Assembly: GCA_947652605.1 (NCBI GenBank)
Contig: OX393577.1
Coordinates: 9,610,868 to 9,674,867, forward strand
Length of the DNA stretch: 64,000 nt
Direction of reading: 5' to 3'
DNA from: Elmis aenea
Taxonomy: Eukaryota > Arthropoda > Insecta > Coleoptera > Elmidae
Positions 24,723 through 36,969 of the stretch are shown here, piece after piece (within the stretch, counting starts at the first letter, position 1; every line of letters starts with the position of its first letter). The position numbers and the translations under genes were made by a program. Below the pieces are notes generated by a model, which saw only the letters and a program-made list of their open reading frames with translations, did not search any database and was not told the origin of the DNA.

Positions 24723-27659
24723 GCACTCGTGAAAACTGAAAATACGCACCCGCCGCTACGCGGCTCTGTGCGCAATATTTTACTTACAACTATTATTATG
24801 TAATATACCTACTATTTTCTTCTCTTTATTATTACTATTATAATTTTTGTGTGTATGTCTGTTTGTGTATTTGATTCTATAGCCTAAGGTCTTGCTCTAG
24901 GCATTTTATTGAGCCTTATTTTTATCTATAGCGTAAATAACGTTTTCGTATAGGAGTTTAAATTTTGGTTTCACTTTTGTCTGCCAAGGAATTTTGCAGT
25001 ACCTATTTATTATTAGATATTGTTAATTATGCGGACTCTTCAAAATTAGGAGTTTTTGACGTGTCAGTGACAGCCGACTTTAAACTAAAATTAAGTGGTC
25101 CTATTATCTATTTAGAATTTGTTTGGATCAATGCCTATTTAAAATAACTTAAACCGTTATTTAAAGGCACAATATTAGCAGACATGCAAGCAACGTAATT
25201 TTCATTTCCTAGCGGCAACAAACAAATATGCGAGCTTTAGGTTTAATATAACCTGAACACAGTGTATTTTCTAGAAGAAAATCAAAAACAATGTACGCAA
25301 AATTTACTGAGCTTTTTAATCAAAATTCTAAGACTAAAATCAAATCAAATTATACTACTGGTTTACTTTTCTTTTGTAATACCGAACGATCAATTTATTA
25401 GTAAATTAAAATGTGTATCAATAAAGTGTACTCGCTTCCAATATTTCAACTGCCAGTGGCACTTTTTTAAATATTAGAGCAATTCATAGCTCCATATAAC
25501 CGTAAAACATTTCTACCGTCTTTACTCGAGACGCAGCAAGCGAATTTAATTTTAAAGTTTGATTTATATTTGCGATTCAATTTGTACCTGTGCTTAGTAT
25601 AATACCACGTCGGCTAAGTTAAAATACAATTATTGATAATTCCATAAACTGTATTTTTAAAAACTTTGAGAGATTTATGAGCATTAAGTAACATAATTGT
25701 AAGAAGTTCTTTATAACAAGAAATGCTGTTGAGAAAAAATGAATTTTTAATGGATGTATTATGAATACAGCAGGTAAATATTGCTGTGTTTTAAAGGTAG
25801 AGTTTTTTTTTTTTTTTTTATTAAAATAGAATTATAGGATCCAATATTTATTGTCAGTACAATACAGCGTAGACCAAATTCGAATGTTTGTGGTCATTTA
25901 ATACATGAACTAAAATTATTTTCAACTATACAGTGTTTTGTTTTTGCGCATTTGTTTTAACAAAGTTGTACTAATAACAGAGCTATCGAGTAATTTGATC
26001 TGGCTGGGACACCATTATGACGTGCGCTTATTAGCGACAATTTTTTAACTTTTTGATAATAATTTTGTTATTTCGTTTAAAACCGTGTAATTTTTTAAAA
26101 TCGACAAGTATAATGTAGTTTAGTAGTTACATTCTACCTTAAATTACTACAAGAGTCGTAGTTTTATTTATACCAGATAAATACTGAAGTTTTATTGCTT
26201 CTGGTAAAATAATTCTGCAACGCTAATAAAATTGTCCTTGCAAAGCTTGTCCATAATTTCGTGATTTACCAAATCGTTGTAGATACATTGCTGACCATTT
26301 TTTGTTATATTTACCAGAAAAAAAAACCCACATATTTACACAAAAGTGTCTCTCACAGGTCAACAAACAACAAGTTGGTTTGTAAATATTCATAGAACAT
26401 GAAGTCGAATGGAAATATTACGTGTGATATTCTACTGCAATTATTGCATTCATGAACAGGAAACTACAAACATGCAATACTGATACAAACTTTACAAAAA
26501 AAAAATGCTTGTTAAGTTTATATCCCTTTAAAAGCAGGTCAATAAATTGAAACCGACTTTTCATTAATTTAATTTTGCAACGATTTTTAAGCATTAGGAA
26601 TTATACACAAAAGTTTTAAACTACTTCCCGGTTAATCAAACAAACAGCATCATGAAAGTTTATAAAGTGCTACGTTTAACACATAAAGGACTTCATATAT
26701 TGTGCTTACATTATGCATACAGTCGCTACGCTTACTCTAAGACTTTTGCAAAGAAAAAAAAATTACAAATGTTCTAGAAAATCTCGACTTAAACTGCAAT
26801 ATACATGGGATTATAGCTGGATTTTGGTGGGAAGGTAATATTGCAAACCTGCATAAGAAGGCTTACCAGGATAATTTGAGTATAAAAAATATTAAAATAT
26901 AAATTTTTAAGTGCTACAAGAATGAGTCCATGCCTAATCGAAAATAGATCTTATTTTTTGTTTAAAGATGCTTAATACCAACAGAACATGAAAATAGTAT
27001 AAAAATACTTCAGAAAAAATACCATAAAATATAATCTCAACAAACCTAAGGCAGATAATGCAAAATCATACAAGTTATAATGAAGTGCAGGATCTATACA
27101 ATAATAAAAAGTCACTATTTGTACATATACAGTGTTCAAAAGGTATGGAATATGCTATATAACTCACTAATTATCCACTTTGGGGAAAAATGTTTTAAAT
27201 AAAAGTTGTTTGGTACGTAGTTTTCCATCATAACACAAATATTTGTTTCGAATAACAAAAGTGCAATGAAAAACAATTGATTTTTTTTTTAAGACAAGAT
27301 ACCCCTATATTATACTCATTTGATAGATTTTTTTTTCTCTTTTTAATGATGCAAAACTTAAGTAGGTACTCTTACTTAAGCAACTTTTTGAGAAAAATGC
27401 AAAAAATTCTTTCAAATTATTTTAATTGTTTAGTATTTATTTCTAGCAAAAACATTAAAAAAAACTAAAAATTTTTGACGAACTGTACAATAACTGTAAA
27501 CCATTTATAGCTTGGCAATGATAAACTCCGGTTTTAGACCTATTAATAACATTCTCAACCATTTCTAGTGTAATAAGTCCTCATATATTTTCTAATAAAT
27601 CTTTTATGTTTTTGATAGTCTCCGGCCTATTAGCATAAACTTTATTGTAAGCTTTAGGT
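24723..27659. other. Unassigned AT-rich DNA
   Basis: No gene, no element ends and no significant tandem repeats. Frames at 24965-25147, 25262-25477 and 27277-27468 are short and AT-driven, with no recognisable domain. Confidence 0.4.
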
Positions 27660-27765
27660 ACATTTTATAAGCGAGATACAGGATGTCCCAGATTACATTT
27701 CCAGCATGGGAATCTCGCTTATTATAAGAGATACAGATTTGTTTAACACAGATGAATTATTCTTA
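27660..27765. repeat. Short dispersed repeat with CTCGCTTATTATAAGAG
   Basis: ACAGGATGTCCCAG followed by CCAGCATGGGAATCTCGCTT and ATTATAAGAGATAC matches 51150-51215, where CAGCATGGATATTTCGCTTA and TTATAAGAG occur. A related CTCGCTTATTATA lies near 57282. It is the edge of an ACAGG(A/G)TG-type element, function none. Confidence 0.55.
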
Positions 27766-27949
27766 AGCATGAGAGGAGCCACAATCAATTTTTAAAAGTA
27801 CAAAATTTCTCGTACTTCAAATGCTACAGCAAAAAATTATGAAAATGTCGAATTTCTTTTTCTCTCATAACTTTTTTGTTTTAATTATTTAATTAATTTT
27901 ATTTGAACCTTCTGAAGGTACATTTTTATGTAGAATGTGGGTGCTGTTC

Positions 27950-28380
27950 CCAAAGGGATCGGGATCGAAATTTCGCAAAATTCCGGGATTTCCCGGGAAC
28001 CGTGAAATTTTATTTTAATACTAAACCTTTGATATGATAGCGCAAATTAGATATTTTTTTAAAGGAAAAATATATTTATTATTTCATTTAAAAAATTGAA
28101 AAACATCATTTTTTTTAAAGAAAACTTTAAACAAAAATAAATACTTTTTTTAAATCAAGTAAAAAAAAAACAGGATAGCGTTTTTTTTTTGAAATTACAA
28201 TTAGCATTCGATGCGAACGTATATCTTAAGCATTCTCATTGTTAATATTCGGTTCTAATAGTTCCTATCGTGCTCATCGGACTTATTCCGGGTTTTAAAA
28301 CAAGAATACCGGGAGTTGGGATTATAAAAAGCAGCTAATTTCCCAAAATTTCTCTCCCGGAAAATCCCGGGAAGAACCTA
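27950..28380. mobile_element. Decayed MITE with CCCGGGA inverted ends
   Basis: The left end has GCTGTTCCCAAAGGGATCGG and CCGGGATTTCCCGGGAA. The right end has TCTCCCGGAAAATCCCGGGA followed by AGAACC. These are imperfect inverted repeats around an AT-rich, poly(T)-rich core. They resemble hAT-type MITEs in general form. No clear target duplication was found. Confidence 0.5.
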
Positions 28381-28592
28381 CTCAATGTAACTATTATGTT
28401 ATATATTTTATCACTTTCCATTTTTGATATATTATCCCTAACTTTATTGTTTCTTAAGGGCCGTCGAGTTGGTTTTGAAATAGTTTAATGTGTTTTTTTT
28501 CCTCTTTCGCGTTTCGCTTTCGAGTACTAATTTACTAAGACCATTTTGATCGATTTAAGAGTAATAGGACCAACTTTATCCGGCAATTTAAG

Positions 28593-29165
28593 ACTACAGA
28601 TGAGACTTGTATTTACTATTACACTCCAGAGTCTAAACAACAATCAAAGCAATGAAATCATAGTGATCCTTTGTCACCAAAGAAAATAAAGTCAGTTTAA
28701 TCCGATGACAAAGTTAGGCTTGAATGTTTTGGAATGCTAAGGGAATACTGCCAACCTTCCAAAAGTTCAAACGATAATGGGAAAGTATGATGCTATACTT
28801 TTGGATCGACTTGATCAATCACTTTGCGAGAAAATACCAAGTTTATTAAAAAAAAAAAAAAACATATTTCATCAGAATAATGCTCGTTTCCATGCAAGTG
28901 TTGTATTCATTGCAAAATTCCCATAATTTAAGTACGACTTGCTGGTCAATCCAACCAATTCTTCAGATTTGGTTCCCTCAGATTTCCATCTGTCCCCAAA
29001 ACAAACAAAAAATACCATGATTATAGCGGTTTTCATCAAATGAACTTCTACCGAGAGTAAATCACTGTTTTGAGGATCTCCAAGAAAAAAAAAACAGGGA
29101 TTACATGCAAGCACTGAAGCATGGTTGGATAAAGTGCATTGTAGTTCAGGGGGGCTATATTAAAA
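28593..29165 (+). pseudogene. Mariner transposase relic, C-terminal half
   Basis: Frames in order: TTDETCIYYYTPESKQQSKQ (first catalytic Asp), SPKKIKSV, KVRLECFGM, YDAILLDRLDQSL, IFHQNNARFHASVVFIAKF (normally HQDNAP, so the second Asp is Asn), then DLVPSDFHLSPK (third Asp kept). A mariner transposase cuts and pastes its element at TA sites. Here stops, frameshifts and the loss of one catalytic residue show it is dead. An A15 run interrupts it at about 28848-28862. It ends near a GGLY-stop just before 29165. No inverted ends were located. Confidence 0.85.
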
Positions 29166-30500
29166 AATAAAGGTTATTTAAAAATACACGTTATAGGCCG
29201 CGAGCTTTTCAAATTACACTCGCATGTAAAATTTGCTAAGGATGTTTCTAAGAAAAGCAGATATGGCAAGGATCACAGCAAAAGCTTGCACAGCGGAGTC
29301 ACAAATAGTGGTCGAGTTGGTGTGGGAGCTTCTAAGGATGTAAACAGCAGGAAGAGTGCTATTTACATTTAGATAGCTAAGGTCGACGGAAAAAACAGTG
29401 GTGTAGGTTTTATCTGATAGCTTTTTATTATTCAAAAACCGTAAGCTAAGGTACTTTGTAAAAACTCAGGAAATTATTAAAACGAAGAACGTTCAAGTTG
29501 AAGACGCATATTTGAATAGTTATCCATCATGTTCCTTTCCGGCATTTCCGACGTTATTCCAACCGGTAGCGGTAGCAGTAATAAATATGCCGCTACTTTG
29601 AAATTCAATATTTAAAATAAGAAAAACTACATTAATATAAAATATAGCCGCTCGCAATGACTATTAATGATCCCATCTAGACGTAGTATCTTAAAAGTTC
29701 TTCGGAGAAATTGTAAAATAAATATAAGACAGTAACAAATTTCCGTTTGGTAAATAGCACGCTATTTATCATGCAAATAACAGAGTCATAACTTGGAGCG
29801 CGTGTTAAAAAGCTCCCCATCTCTTTCATTTACATTTTTCCCAAATAATTCATGTACCTTGCCATGAAAGAGTGCTATGGCGCACGACAGCGCGATATCC
29901 GCACCCGGTACCGACCCAGTCTCATTACTATACAGTGGTCGCGGTCATAAACACTACCGCATGACACGGGACACGTTTACACGGCACAAATGTCTGATTT
30001 TGGCCTCGGCGCCTCCGCCATACTGCATGTCAAATATGCAAAAATCACTGCAGACACAGTCGTTACAAATATTATCATCCAACGCACCAGCGAATTATCG
30101 TTACACGTGAAATAATGAAACCGTTAATTAAAACCCCGCGCATATAAAAAATAACGAACGTAACGAATAAGGCTTTAAAAAGTTGTGTGTGTGTAAAAAA
30201 AGTGACGCTTTAAGATGAAACATAACAGAAATTCAGCAATGAAAGAAGTTGTAGACAGTAGCGTACAGTATCTACAATGAAGAAATAATAACAAACAAAT
30301 AAAAAAAAAATCAAAGACGTACATGCTTACATCGATAGCGCGAAAGTAAAAAAATGAATTTTGATGGAATAGTGAAGAAGGGCACAAAATTATAATTTCA
30401 CAAACATATGTCACGGTTGGGTATGCGAAAAAAGTTATTCACTGTGCCTGAAGAATAAAGAACCCAAAAAATTTACGCAGAGGTCATATATCATCGCCAA
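29166..30500. other. Unassigned DNA with a GC-balanced block
   Basis: Mostly AT-rich. The block at 29870-30110 is strikingly less AT-rich and single copy. It is open for 77 codons on the plus strand (MAHDSAISAPGTDPVSLLYS...) but shows no domain I recognise. It could be conserved regulatory DNA, an unknown exon or a small transferred fragment. Confidence 0.35.
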
Positions 30501-31550
30501 CAAGAGAGGGTCACGATATGTTGTCGCTAGAATCTGATCAAGGCTGTGTTTATTGCATGAAGAACAACAAAACTAAATGTTATGCAGAGTTATACGTGCC
30601 ACCGGCCATTTTCTTCGGAAAAATAGGGGACAAACTGAAAAGTTGAATAATAAAGGTAATTTTTGAGATCGCGTTGGCTATGAAACCGTCAGAGATAAAA
30701 TCGAAATTCTTCTATTTACCATCGCGCGCATCTTTTGCAGGTAAAATGCTGCAAAGACTGATCGATAAAATCAGTAACGAAAAAATTCGAAATAACCTAG
30801 GAGTAACAGACATAAAGAAACAGACGAAGCAATTAAGATGGCTGGGACATTTACTACGCATGCCAGAAAGTAGATACCAGAAAATAGGATGAAAAATGCA
30901 GATAGAGGGAAAAAGAAATAGAGGAAGACCAAGAATAAAATGAAAAAAAAGTGAAGCAGAGACTAGAAGAAAAAGCAGTCAGCTGGAGAGATGTGCCACT
31001 ATTAGCTAACGATAGGCAGGAGTGGAGAAACAATACAAAAATAGAAAAGCATACCTCGACACTGAAAGGTACAAGAGACACCGATTAAGAAGAAGAAGAT
31101 GGTGCAATGTTTTTGAAATTTTCTTAAACGTTTCTGGAGAAAAATGCGAAAAACGAGGTCCATGTAAAAACGGTTTTCGCTATGTTTAACGCCTATGCAA
31201 GTCGCATAGATTTAGTTATGACAGTTATATCTACTTACCACAACTTCTCAAATCATAGCGCTTTTGTACGGGTTTCGTTTTTGACGTTTTTCTCCGGAAC
31301 CGTTTAGGATTGTTTCAAAAACTTTGGGCCATTTTACTTGCAAAGAATGCGCGGATTGGTAAAAAAAATCGATTTTATCTCTGACTGTTACATGGCCAAC
31401 TCGTTCGTAAAAATTACTTTTTTTCCCGATTTTTTCGAAGAAAATGGTCAGTGACACGTATAACTGCAAAACGTTTAGTTTTGATGTTCTTGATGCAATA
31501 AACACAGCTTAGATCAGATTTTAGCGACAACATATCGCGACCGTCCCTGG
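30501..31550. mobile_element. Fold-back transposon family 2, copy B
   Basis: The left arm has GAGGGTCACGATATGTTG and GCTAGAATCTGATCAAGGC. The right arm ends GATCAGATTTTAGCGACAAC, ATATCGCGACCGTCCCTGG. It matches copy A (18747-19783) along both arms, including the TCTCCGGAACCGTTTA inner repeat. A LINE tail (30757-31098) interrupts the left arm and the palindrome of copy A is absent. Non-autonomous. Confidence 0.8.
30757..31098 (+). pseudogene. LINE 3' tail (endonuclease-RT type) inside copy B
   Basis: The frame ISNEKIRNNLGVTDIKKQTK then LRWLGHLLRMPESRYQKIG is the C-terminal region of endonuclease/reverse-transcriptase LINE proteins common in arthropods (the (R/L)RW.GH..RM motif). Shifted pieces GKRNRGRPRIK and RHRLRRRR follow. 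It ends in an AAG-rich tail (AAGAAGAAGAAG). The edges ATGCTGCAA before and ATGGTGCAA after look like a roughly 9-bp target duplication with one difference. It is a 5'-truncated insertion. The same tail is seen at 39815-43175. Confidence 0.75.
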
Positions 31551-33116
31551 TAAGTTGAAAGAATTTTTTAGGTTTGACCTCAACTTCACAAGAAAGCGTC
31601 ATGTTTCTCTTACACGACAATGCACCAGAGCGTACGGTTGCTGTCATACTAGGCAAAACAAATTACCGTGGCACAACACCCTTCTTAATCTCACTTATGC
31701 CTCGTTCTCATTAGTCAAGTTACTTAAATTTAAGTAGCTTGAATTTAAGTACTTTCAAGTTAACTTATCTTTGTGAACCCAGCTAACAACTGAAATTGTG
31801 CGATATTTTTATACAAATTCGACACAACTGAGTGACAGTTGTAAAAATTAAATATGGAGTAATCGAAACGTAAAAAAAGTTAGTACCTACATTTTTTGCA
31901 ATATATGAACGTTTTAATGTTTCGTGTAACATAAAAGATGACAAATATCGCAATAACAATGCTTCAACGCCATTTTGAATATATACTGGCTTCTATAAAT
32001 TTGTCAAAGTATAAACATGAAGTCGCGTTACTGCTATCTTCAAAATTCGGGAACCAAAATGGCGCCCTAGTCCATAAACTGTATCTGGGACATTTCCGTG
32101 TCGATTATGTGTGCTAGGTTCAAAAAACACCAAATGAGAATAACGTTAAAAGTTAGTAAAAGCCTTTTCTTTAAATGTAAATAACCTATTATCTTCATCT
32201 CCACTATTTATTAAAAAAAAAAAAAAACTCACCCTCTATTATTGACCAAATGAATGATGGTCAGGTTCAATCGCGGACAGAGTTATTTTTTTCAGAAAAC
32301 AAACGGTATTTGTGATTCTAGCTCTTATATTTGACACGAAAACATTCGAAGTACACTTGATCTATTGCGACGCCATTTTGATTACCTCATACATGGCATA
32401 AACAAAGTATTACGATCGCGAAAATTTTGTAAATCAGCTCCCATAAATATGTTTCGACTATTTTCGAAACGATGTCCGTGTGTGTGTGTTTGTATCCGGC
32501 AAGCAGTATACTTGTAAATTTTTAAGATAAGTTAACGATAAAGCTTTAAAAAGTATCTTTCAAATCGCGTGATTTTAGTTAATATCTCAAATATTAACTA
32601 ATATACGAGGTGCATCAGCGTTATCCCAAAATTACAAAAAAAACAACGATAATATGGAAAAATATTAATTTACTAATAAATGTAGTCCATTTGGGGGGTC
32701 TCTATCACTAATCCTTAAAAGAATTATATGAAGAATTTCAAATATTGGAATTTAAAAAAAATATCCAAATGTCATTACTGTTTTCCTAAAAAAAAATGCT
32801 CCTATAATTTTTTAATAATTTTAGGGAGGTACATACTTTTTTTAAATTAAGTGCTGGATGTCTCGACCTTTTGAAATTATAACAGTACACGTTTATTAAA
32901 ATGTTTGCAGTTTTTTTGAGGATGCTGTGACTTTTTGTACATCATAAATACACCCATGACACGTCATTTTAGCAGATGCTATATTCGCTATTCACATAAA
33001 GTTAGTTAAAAAGCCTGGAGTGGCACATTAAACAAACTCATGTAGAACATGTATGATGTATGGCGAAGTTTATTGGGCCACACCAGCTTATTTTACAATT
33101 TTACTATAAGTTAGAC
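31551..33116. other. Unassigned AT-rich DNA
   Basis: No gene was recognised. Two stretches share CGCCATTTTGA(A/T)TA-type wording (about 31970 and 32370), hinting at an old duplicated repeat. A TG run lies near 32478. The frames visible are short. Confidence 0.35.
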
Positions 33117-33399
33117 CAGCGGTTCCACACTCATTTGGTTTTGGAACCCTTACATTTTTCAAAAATTACGGAACCTCAACCATAGCTGTATTCTATAGAC
33201 CCTCCCAATTTTTATAAGACATTAAACGAAACAAACATTGTGCCATTGATACATATGTTCGTTATTGACAAAAGTTTATGCTTTATTTTGGGGGTTTAAT
33301 TGTACTGCTGAAACAATAAACAACACCAACGCACACCCAGCATTCCTGATTTTTTTCGTGGAATTGAGGTGTCCCATGGAACACTTTTGAAAAACGCTG
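33117..33399. mobile_element. hAT-type MITE, 283 bp
   Basis: It starts CAGCGGTTCCACACTCATTT and ends GGAACACTTTTGAAAAACGCTG, imperfect inverted repeats of the CAG(C/T)G type typical of hAT MITEs. The flanking 8-mers are AGTTAGAC (33109-33116) and AGTTACAG (33400-33407), matching at 6 of 8 places, as expected for an aged 8-bp hAT duplication. Confidence 0.65.
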
Positions 33400-34696
33400 A
33401 GTTACAGTAACTATTTTCTAATTTCGACACCTTAAGAAAAAAGTTTTTTTGTTTTGACAACATCCGTCAAATATCAGTTCAAAATAGGCAATTTCCAGTG
33501 ATAATATACAGCGTACGCATTAATAAACCTAAAATAACAAACTGTTCTTTGCTTCACCCAACAAAAACAAACACAGGTGATCACTTTTTCCCAGTATTTC
33601 AAACACAAGCAGATACACAACTTGATGCGAGTAATTCATAACCTGACTTAAATTACCAAACAAAGTATACAACTTGTAAAGTATGTTTATTCATGTACAG
33701 TACTGGAGGCAAAACATCATTTACTAGAAAATACTGCAGCGAAGTGCAGCAAAATAGCACCATCTTTCGGTCGAGTTAATATCCACACCTGCAATTCAAC
33801 AGCAGATAACAGAAATTTATGTTAGCTCATTCTCTGTGCATGTAACCGAGGTTGTAGGAAATGACATGGAGTCTTAATAGCAGTCGGAACACATTTTTTT
33901 AACACGCATTGCACTTTTCTCACTTAAATCAACCGTTATAACTAAAAATAACACGTTTTATGGTAAAAGTTTACCCGATAACACAGCAAGAAAGTGTTCA
34001 AGTAAAATTTAGTTATTAAACTAATCAAAACGTGTGACAGTAGCATCTGTTTTCCTAGCGTTTGTACCAGTATCGCATGCCAAACCGCCATCAAATATAA
34101 GAAATATTGAAACACAAAATTATTCAGATTTTGAAACACGATAAAATTAAAATTAATAACGCATTCGCATGTCTTCATAACCGACGTTCGATTGTCTCTA
34201 TGTAAATATCTGTTGGCGAGTGGATCGAAAGGGGAACGCAAAGATGAAAGCGATGCGATAGTGCAAGATGGATTCGTACGACGTGGGTGAAAATTATTCG
34301 GAAACTTAATTAACTCCAAATGAGGAACAAGGGCGCTGAAAAAAGAATTTTAAAAAGAACGCGAATTAAAACAAATAAAGCTAATTACTTTATTTTTGAG
34401 GCACGTTTAAAAAATAATACGGCTTTTGTGCGCTGGATATCTATCATTCCATTATTATTACATCTGTTCAGGACAAGCTAACTAACGAAATCGATGTTTG
34501 AAAATTGTGTTTACTCGTTGAATGTGCGAGAGATAAACGAACACCACATTTATTCGTTTATTGGGTACACCCAATATTTAATACGACAACTGAAAGACTG
34601 TTATTAACAAATCAAACAGCTAAACAATTTTTCTGCATATTATAAAGCAAATTTTGTGGTTGCGTGTACTAAGTGCTCCAAAATTTATCAACGTAC
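33400..34696. other. Unassigned DNA
   Basis: The minus-strand frame at 33942-34319 (125 codons, starting MELIKFPNNFHPRRTNPSCT) has no recognisable domain, and no splice evidence supports it. It is most likely chance in AT-rich DNA. No repeat ends were seen. Confidence 0.4.
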
Positions 34697-35580
34697 AGGG
34701 TGGGCAAATTTTGATGTTTTAATAGGGAATCTTGCTAACTATAAAGGCCTCTACTCATTAGTCAACTTGTCGGAGCCGACCGTCGGGAACTCCGTGTTGG
34801 GTGTTGTCTACACACTCCCGACCAGTCCAACCAACACAGCATAAACGTCAAAACTTTTTTGATTATTTTGGCTTGATGCCATTTTGTGGATAAGAAATTT
34901 ATAAATAGCGTTAAATTTTCGGTTTAATAGTCCTTATCTAAAGGAATGTGGTGGGGCGGTTGGCTTGTTGGATGGTCTGGCCACCCGACCGTTCCAACTT
35001 GTCCAACTGTCGGGTTGGTCGGGTGACAGACTACACATTAAACAATTTATCGGAATGGTCGGTCGGTTGTCCCGACAAATTGGTTGGTGAGTAGAGGCCT
35101 TAAGAGGTATCAAAAAGCGGACTGCGTATCCTCGATCTCTTTTTTCGAGAAAAAGTTAATGGTGTAAAGTAAAATTGGTTATCGTCTTTTGTTTTCGAGT
35201 TGTCACCGATAACTCGATTTTTCGTTTTATGACTATATCTTGCTTGTTTATGAAAATAAAGAAAAATAATTTTGACGTTCTACAGCCACTTTTTTCTTAA
35301 GAATGCAGTGGCGTAGACAATTAAAAAAGAAAATATTCGAAATTCGAGTTGTGACATAGGTACAGTTGTATTTTTTTAAATAGAACCCATAATTGGCTGT
35401 GACATCAGGAAAAAGAGGATGTTTTCCCATTTCAATGGTATACCCTCTACAGCGGAATCTCGATTGACCGTTACTCGATTAATCGTTTTTTTATGTGTCA
35501 TTCTATACCGTCCTGAATAAATTCCATTTAAAAAAAGCGAAAATAAGATCGCATAGATCGTTCCTCTATCCATCGTTTTA
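34697..35580. repeat. CAGGGTGGG-type element interrupted by a MITE
   Basis: It starts CAGGGTGGGCAAATTTTGAT and runs to AACTATAA. It resumes after the inserted MITE at 35104 with GAGGTATCAAAAAGCGGACT, CTCTTTTTTCGAGAAAAAGT and ATGGTGTAAAG. The two parts read as one continuous sequence once 34745-35103 is removed. The right boundary is uncertain; the piece ends somewhere before 35580. Confidence 0.55.
34745..35100. mobile_element. PIF/Harbinger-type MITE, 356 bp
   Basis: The ends are AGGCCTCTACTCA and TGAGTAGAGGCCT, exact inverted repeats with further similarity inside (TAGTCAACTTGTCGG against CCCGACAAATTGG). TAA flanks both sides (34742-34744 and 35101-35103), a 3-bp duplication of the PIF/Harbinger kind. 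It interrupts the element at 34697-35580. Non-coding. Confidence 0.8.
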
Positions 35581-35779
35581 ACGCATTATTCGTTTAAAAT
35601 TTGACATCTACTATTTTATGGGGCTAATAGTTTTTTAATAACAAAACCATATTGCATAGTAAAATATAAATGCCTAGGTGTTCATATGTTCCCGAAGCCA
35701 TTCTTTTGTTCATTTTTTTTTTCAAAAAGGAGTGATAGAGGTTTCACAGTATTTGTTTTTATTAATTCATATTTTTCTT

Positions 35780-36090
35780 ATATTCTTTCGGATTTTTGAA
35801 AGCAATACGCTCAATTATATGTGCTTATTCCTTAGAATCTAAGTCTTAGAGCATTCGACACTTAGTGGGTTGATTTGGGCGTACGAACACCACTGGTGAT
35901 AGGCAGGGTCGTCGAGAGACGTCGTCAGGCCCGGGGAAAAATGTTACGTGGGCTCCAAGTAAATCAATTACATGGAATTCATTTACTAAAAAACAAACTG
36001 TAGGATGATGTTTGGCGTTTGGGCCCCTGTGAATAACTGGCTCAGAAAGTTTTACCCCATTGCTTCCCGCGCCTCTCGACGGCCCTGGCA
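35780..36090. mobile_element. MITE-like repeat with CAGGG(T/C)CGTCGAGAG ends
   Basis: CAGGGTCGTCGAGAG near 35908 and CTCTCGACGGCCCTG near 36073-36087 form inverted ends of a roughly 180-bp core. Sequence from 35780 to about 35996 is repeated nearly identically at 40110-40322, with only a 6-bp length difference (AAGTCT) and few changes. That shows recent copying. The 100-codon minus-strand frame across it also occurs in part in the second copy and is not a gene. Confidence 0.65.
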
Positions 36091-36339
36091 ATAGGAGGCT
36101 TCTAGGGAAGCCCCCAACAATATTGCACGTACTAATAACAATGTGCAAGAAGCTCCAAAAAGAGGTTTGGCACAGCTGGGTATTCCTAGAGCCCTAGACC
36201 ATCTCAACAGAAAATAAAGCAGACCGATTTACGTTTGTTCTCTTGCAAGATACAGGTGGTTCAAGAAGTAAGTCCAGCTGGTATATAAATAGTTCTTATT
36301 TACCGTACAGCGCTTAAATCATTGATTTCTCTTAAAACA

Positions 36340-36610
36340 ATGATGTTGGATGAAGCTCACTCTGTTAAATGGTTCGGTCAACAAACAAACTTGCAGTTTT
36401 TACGACCCCGATTTTTTTCTTCTTCTTAATTCAAAAGTGTACATCAACACGCCATTATATGTGCAAGACGTCAGGCAAAGTATTCGAAACAAAATAGCCG
36501 CCCTACCACAAGAAATTCTGGGTAGAGTCACTGAACATGCAGTAGAAAGAGCTCAAATCTGTCAGCACCCTAACGACGGACACTTTGATTTTATTTTCAA
36601 ATCTAGATAA
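36340..36610 (+). pseudogene. IS630/mariner-type transposase C-terminus
   Basis: The open frame includes DFFLLLNSKVYINTPLYVQD, then VRQSIRNKIAALPQEILGRV and a tail ending FDFIFKSR-stop at 36610. This is the region from the third catalytic Asp (xDFF) to the end in insect IS630/mariner-type transposases. Those commonly read DFFLWG..KSKVY, then IR.EI..IP.E.L.RV and GGH-like tails. The upstream WPPRSPDLTP block is broken by indels. It is a different subfamily from the 5.7-8.9 kb relics. Inactive. Confidence 0.75.
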
Positions 36611-36861
36611 CAAACAACTTATCATTTGTCCTTGAAGGTTTGTGTTTTAATTTTTTTGTTCAAAAGTTATGAAGAATAAAAATAGAGTGATAAATCATGG
36701 AACAACCTACTAGTTCACTTCTCTGATACCGCAAAATTGAAGCACAAGTACTTCTTTATTCTATAGCATTAGCAAATACGTTTTCAAAAAACCAGTTTAC
36801 AGAAGTTGACTTTTCGTTTAATAACGATGCTTTAGTATTTTTAATACAGTAAGAGACTTAC

Positions 36862-36969
36862 CTAGAATTTGACTAAGAACTGTCCTGCCGTCTTCGCCTA
36901 AACAGGCACTTCTTGCATCAAAAGGATTTGTGAACTGCACAAAAGCATATCCCTTGTGCATTGAAATAC
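36862..36969 (-). CDS. HNRNPC-like: hnRNP C/RALY-like protein, RRM exon with RNP1
   Basis: This is a coding exon of 108 bp read on the minus strand. The acceptor is TTTCAG before position 36969 and the donor is CTAG|GTAAGT after 36862, both strong. It completes the split codon of the exon at 51442 (phase 1) and also ends in phase 1. The product is (G)ISMHKGYAFVQF, then TNPFDARSACLGEDGRTVLSQIL. KGYAFVQF is the RNP1 motif of an RRM. The order G-x-S-(M/V)-HKG(Y/F)AFVQ(F/Y) and GEDGR follow the single N-terminal RRM of hnRNP C and RALY proteins, which bind U-rich nuclear RNA and act in splicing and 3'-end processing. The exon that would finish the RRM (hnRNP C has an AAEPK stretch there) was not found in 1-36861. 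Confidence 0.9.

Noticed and set aside
33942..34319. Minus-strand frame of 125 codons
   Set aside because: No recognisable domain, no splice or start support; plausible by chance.
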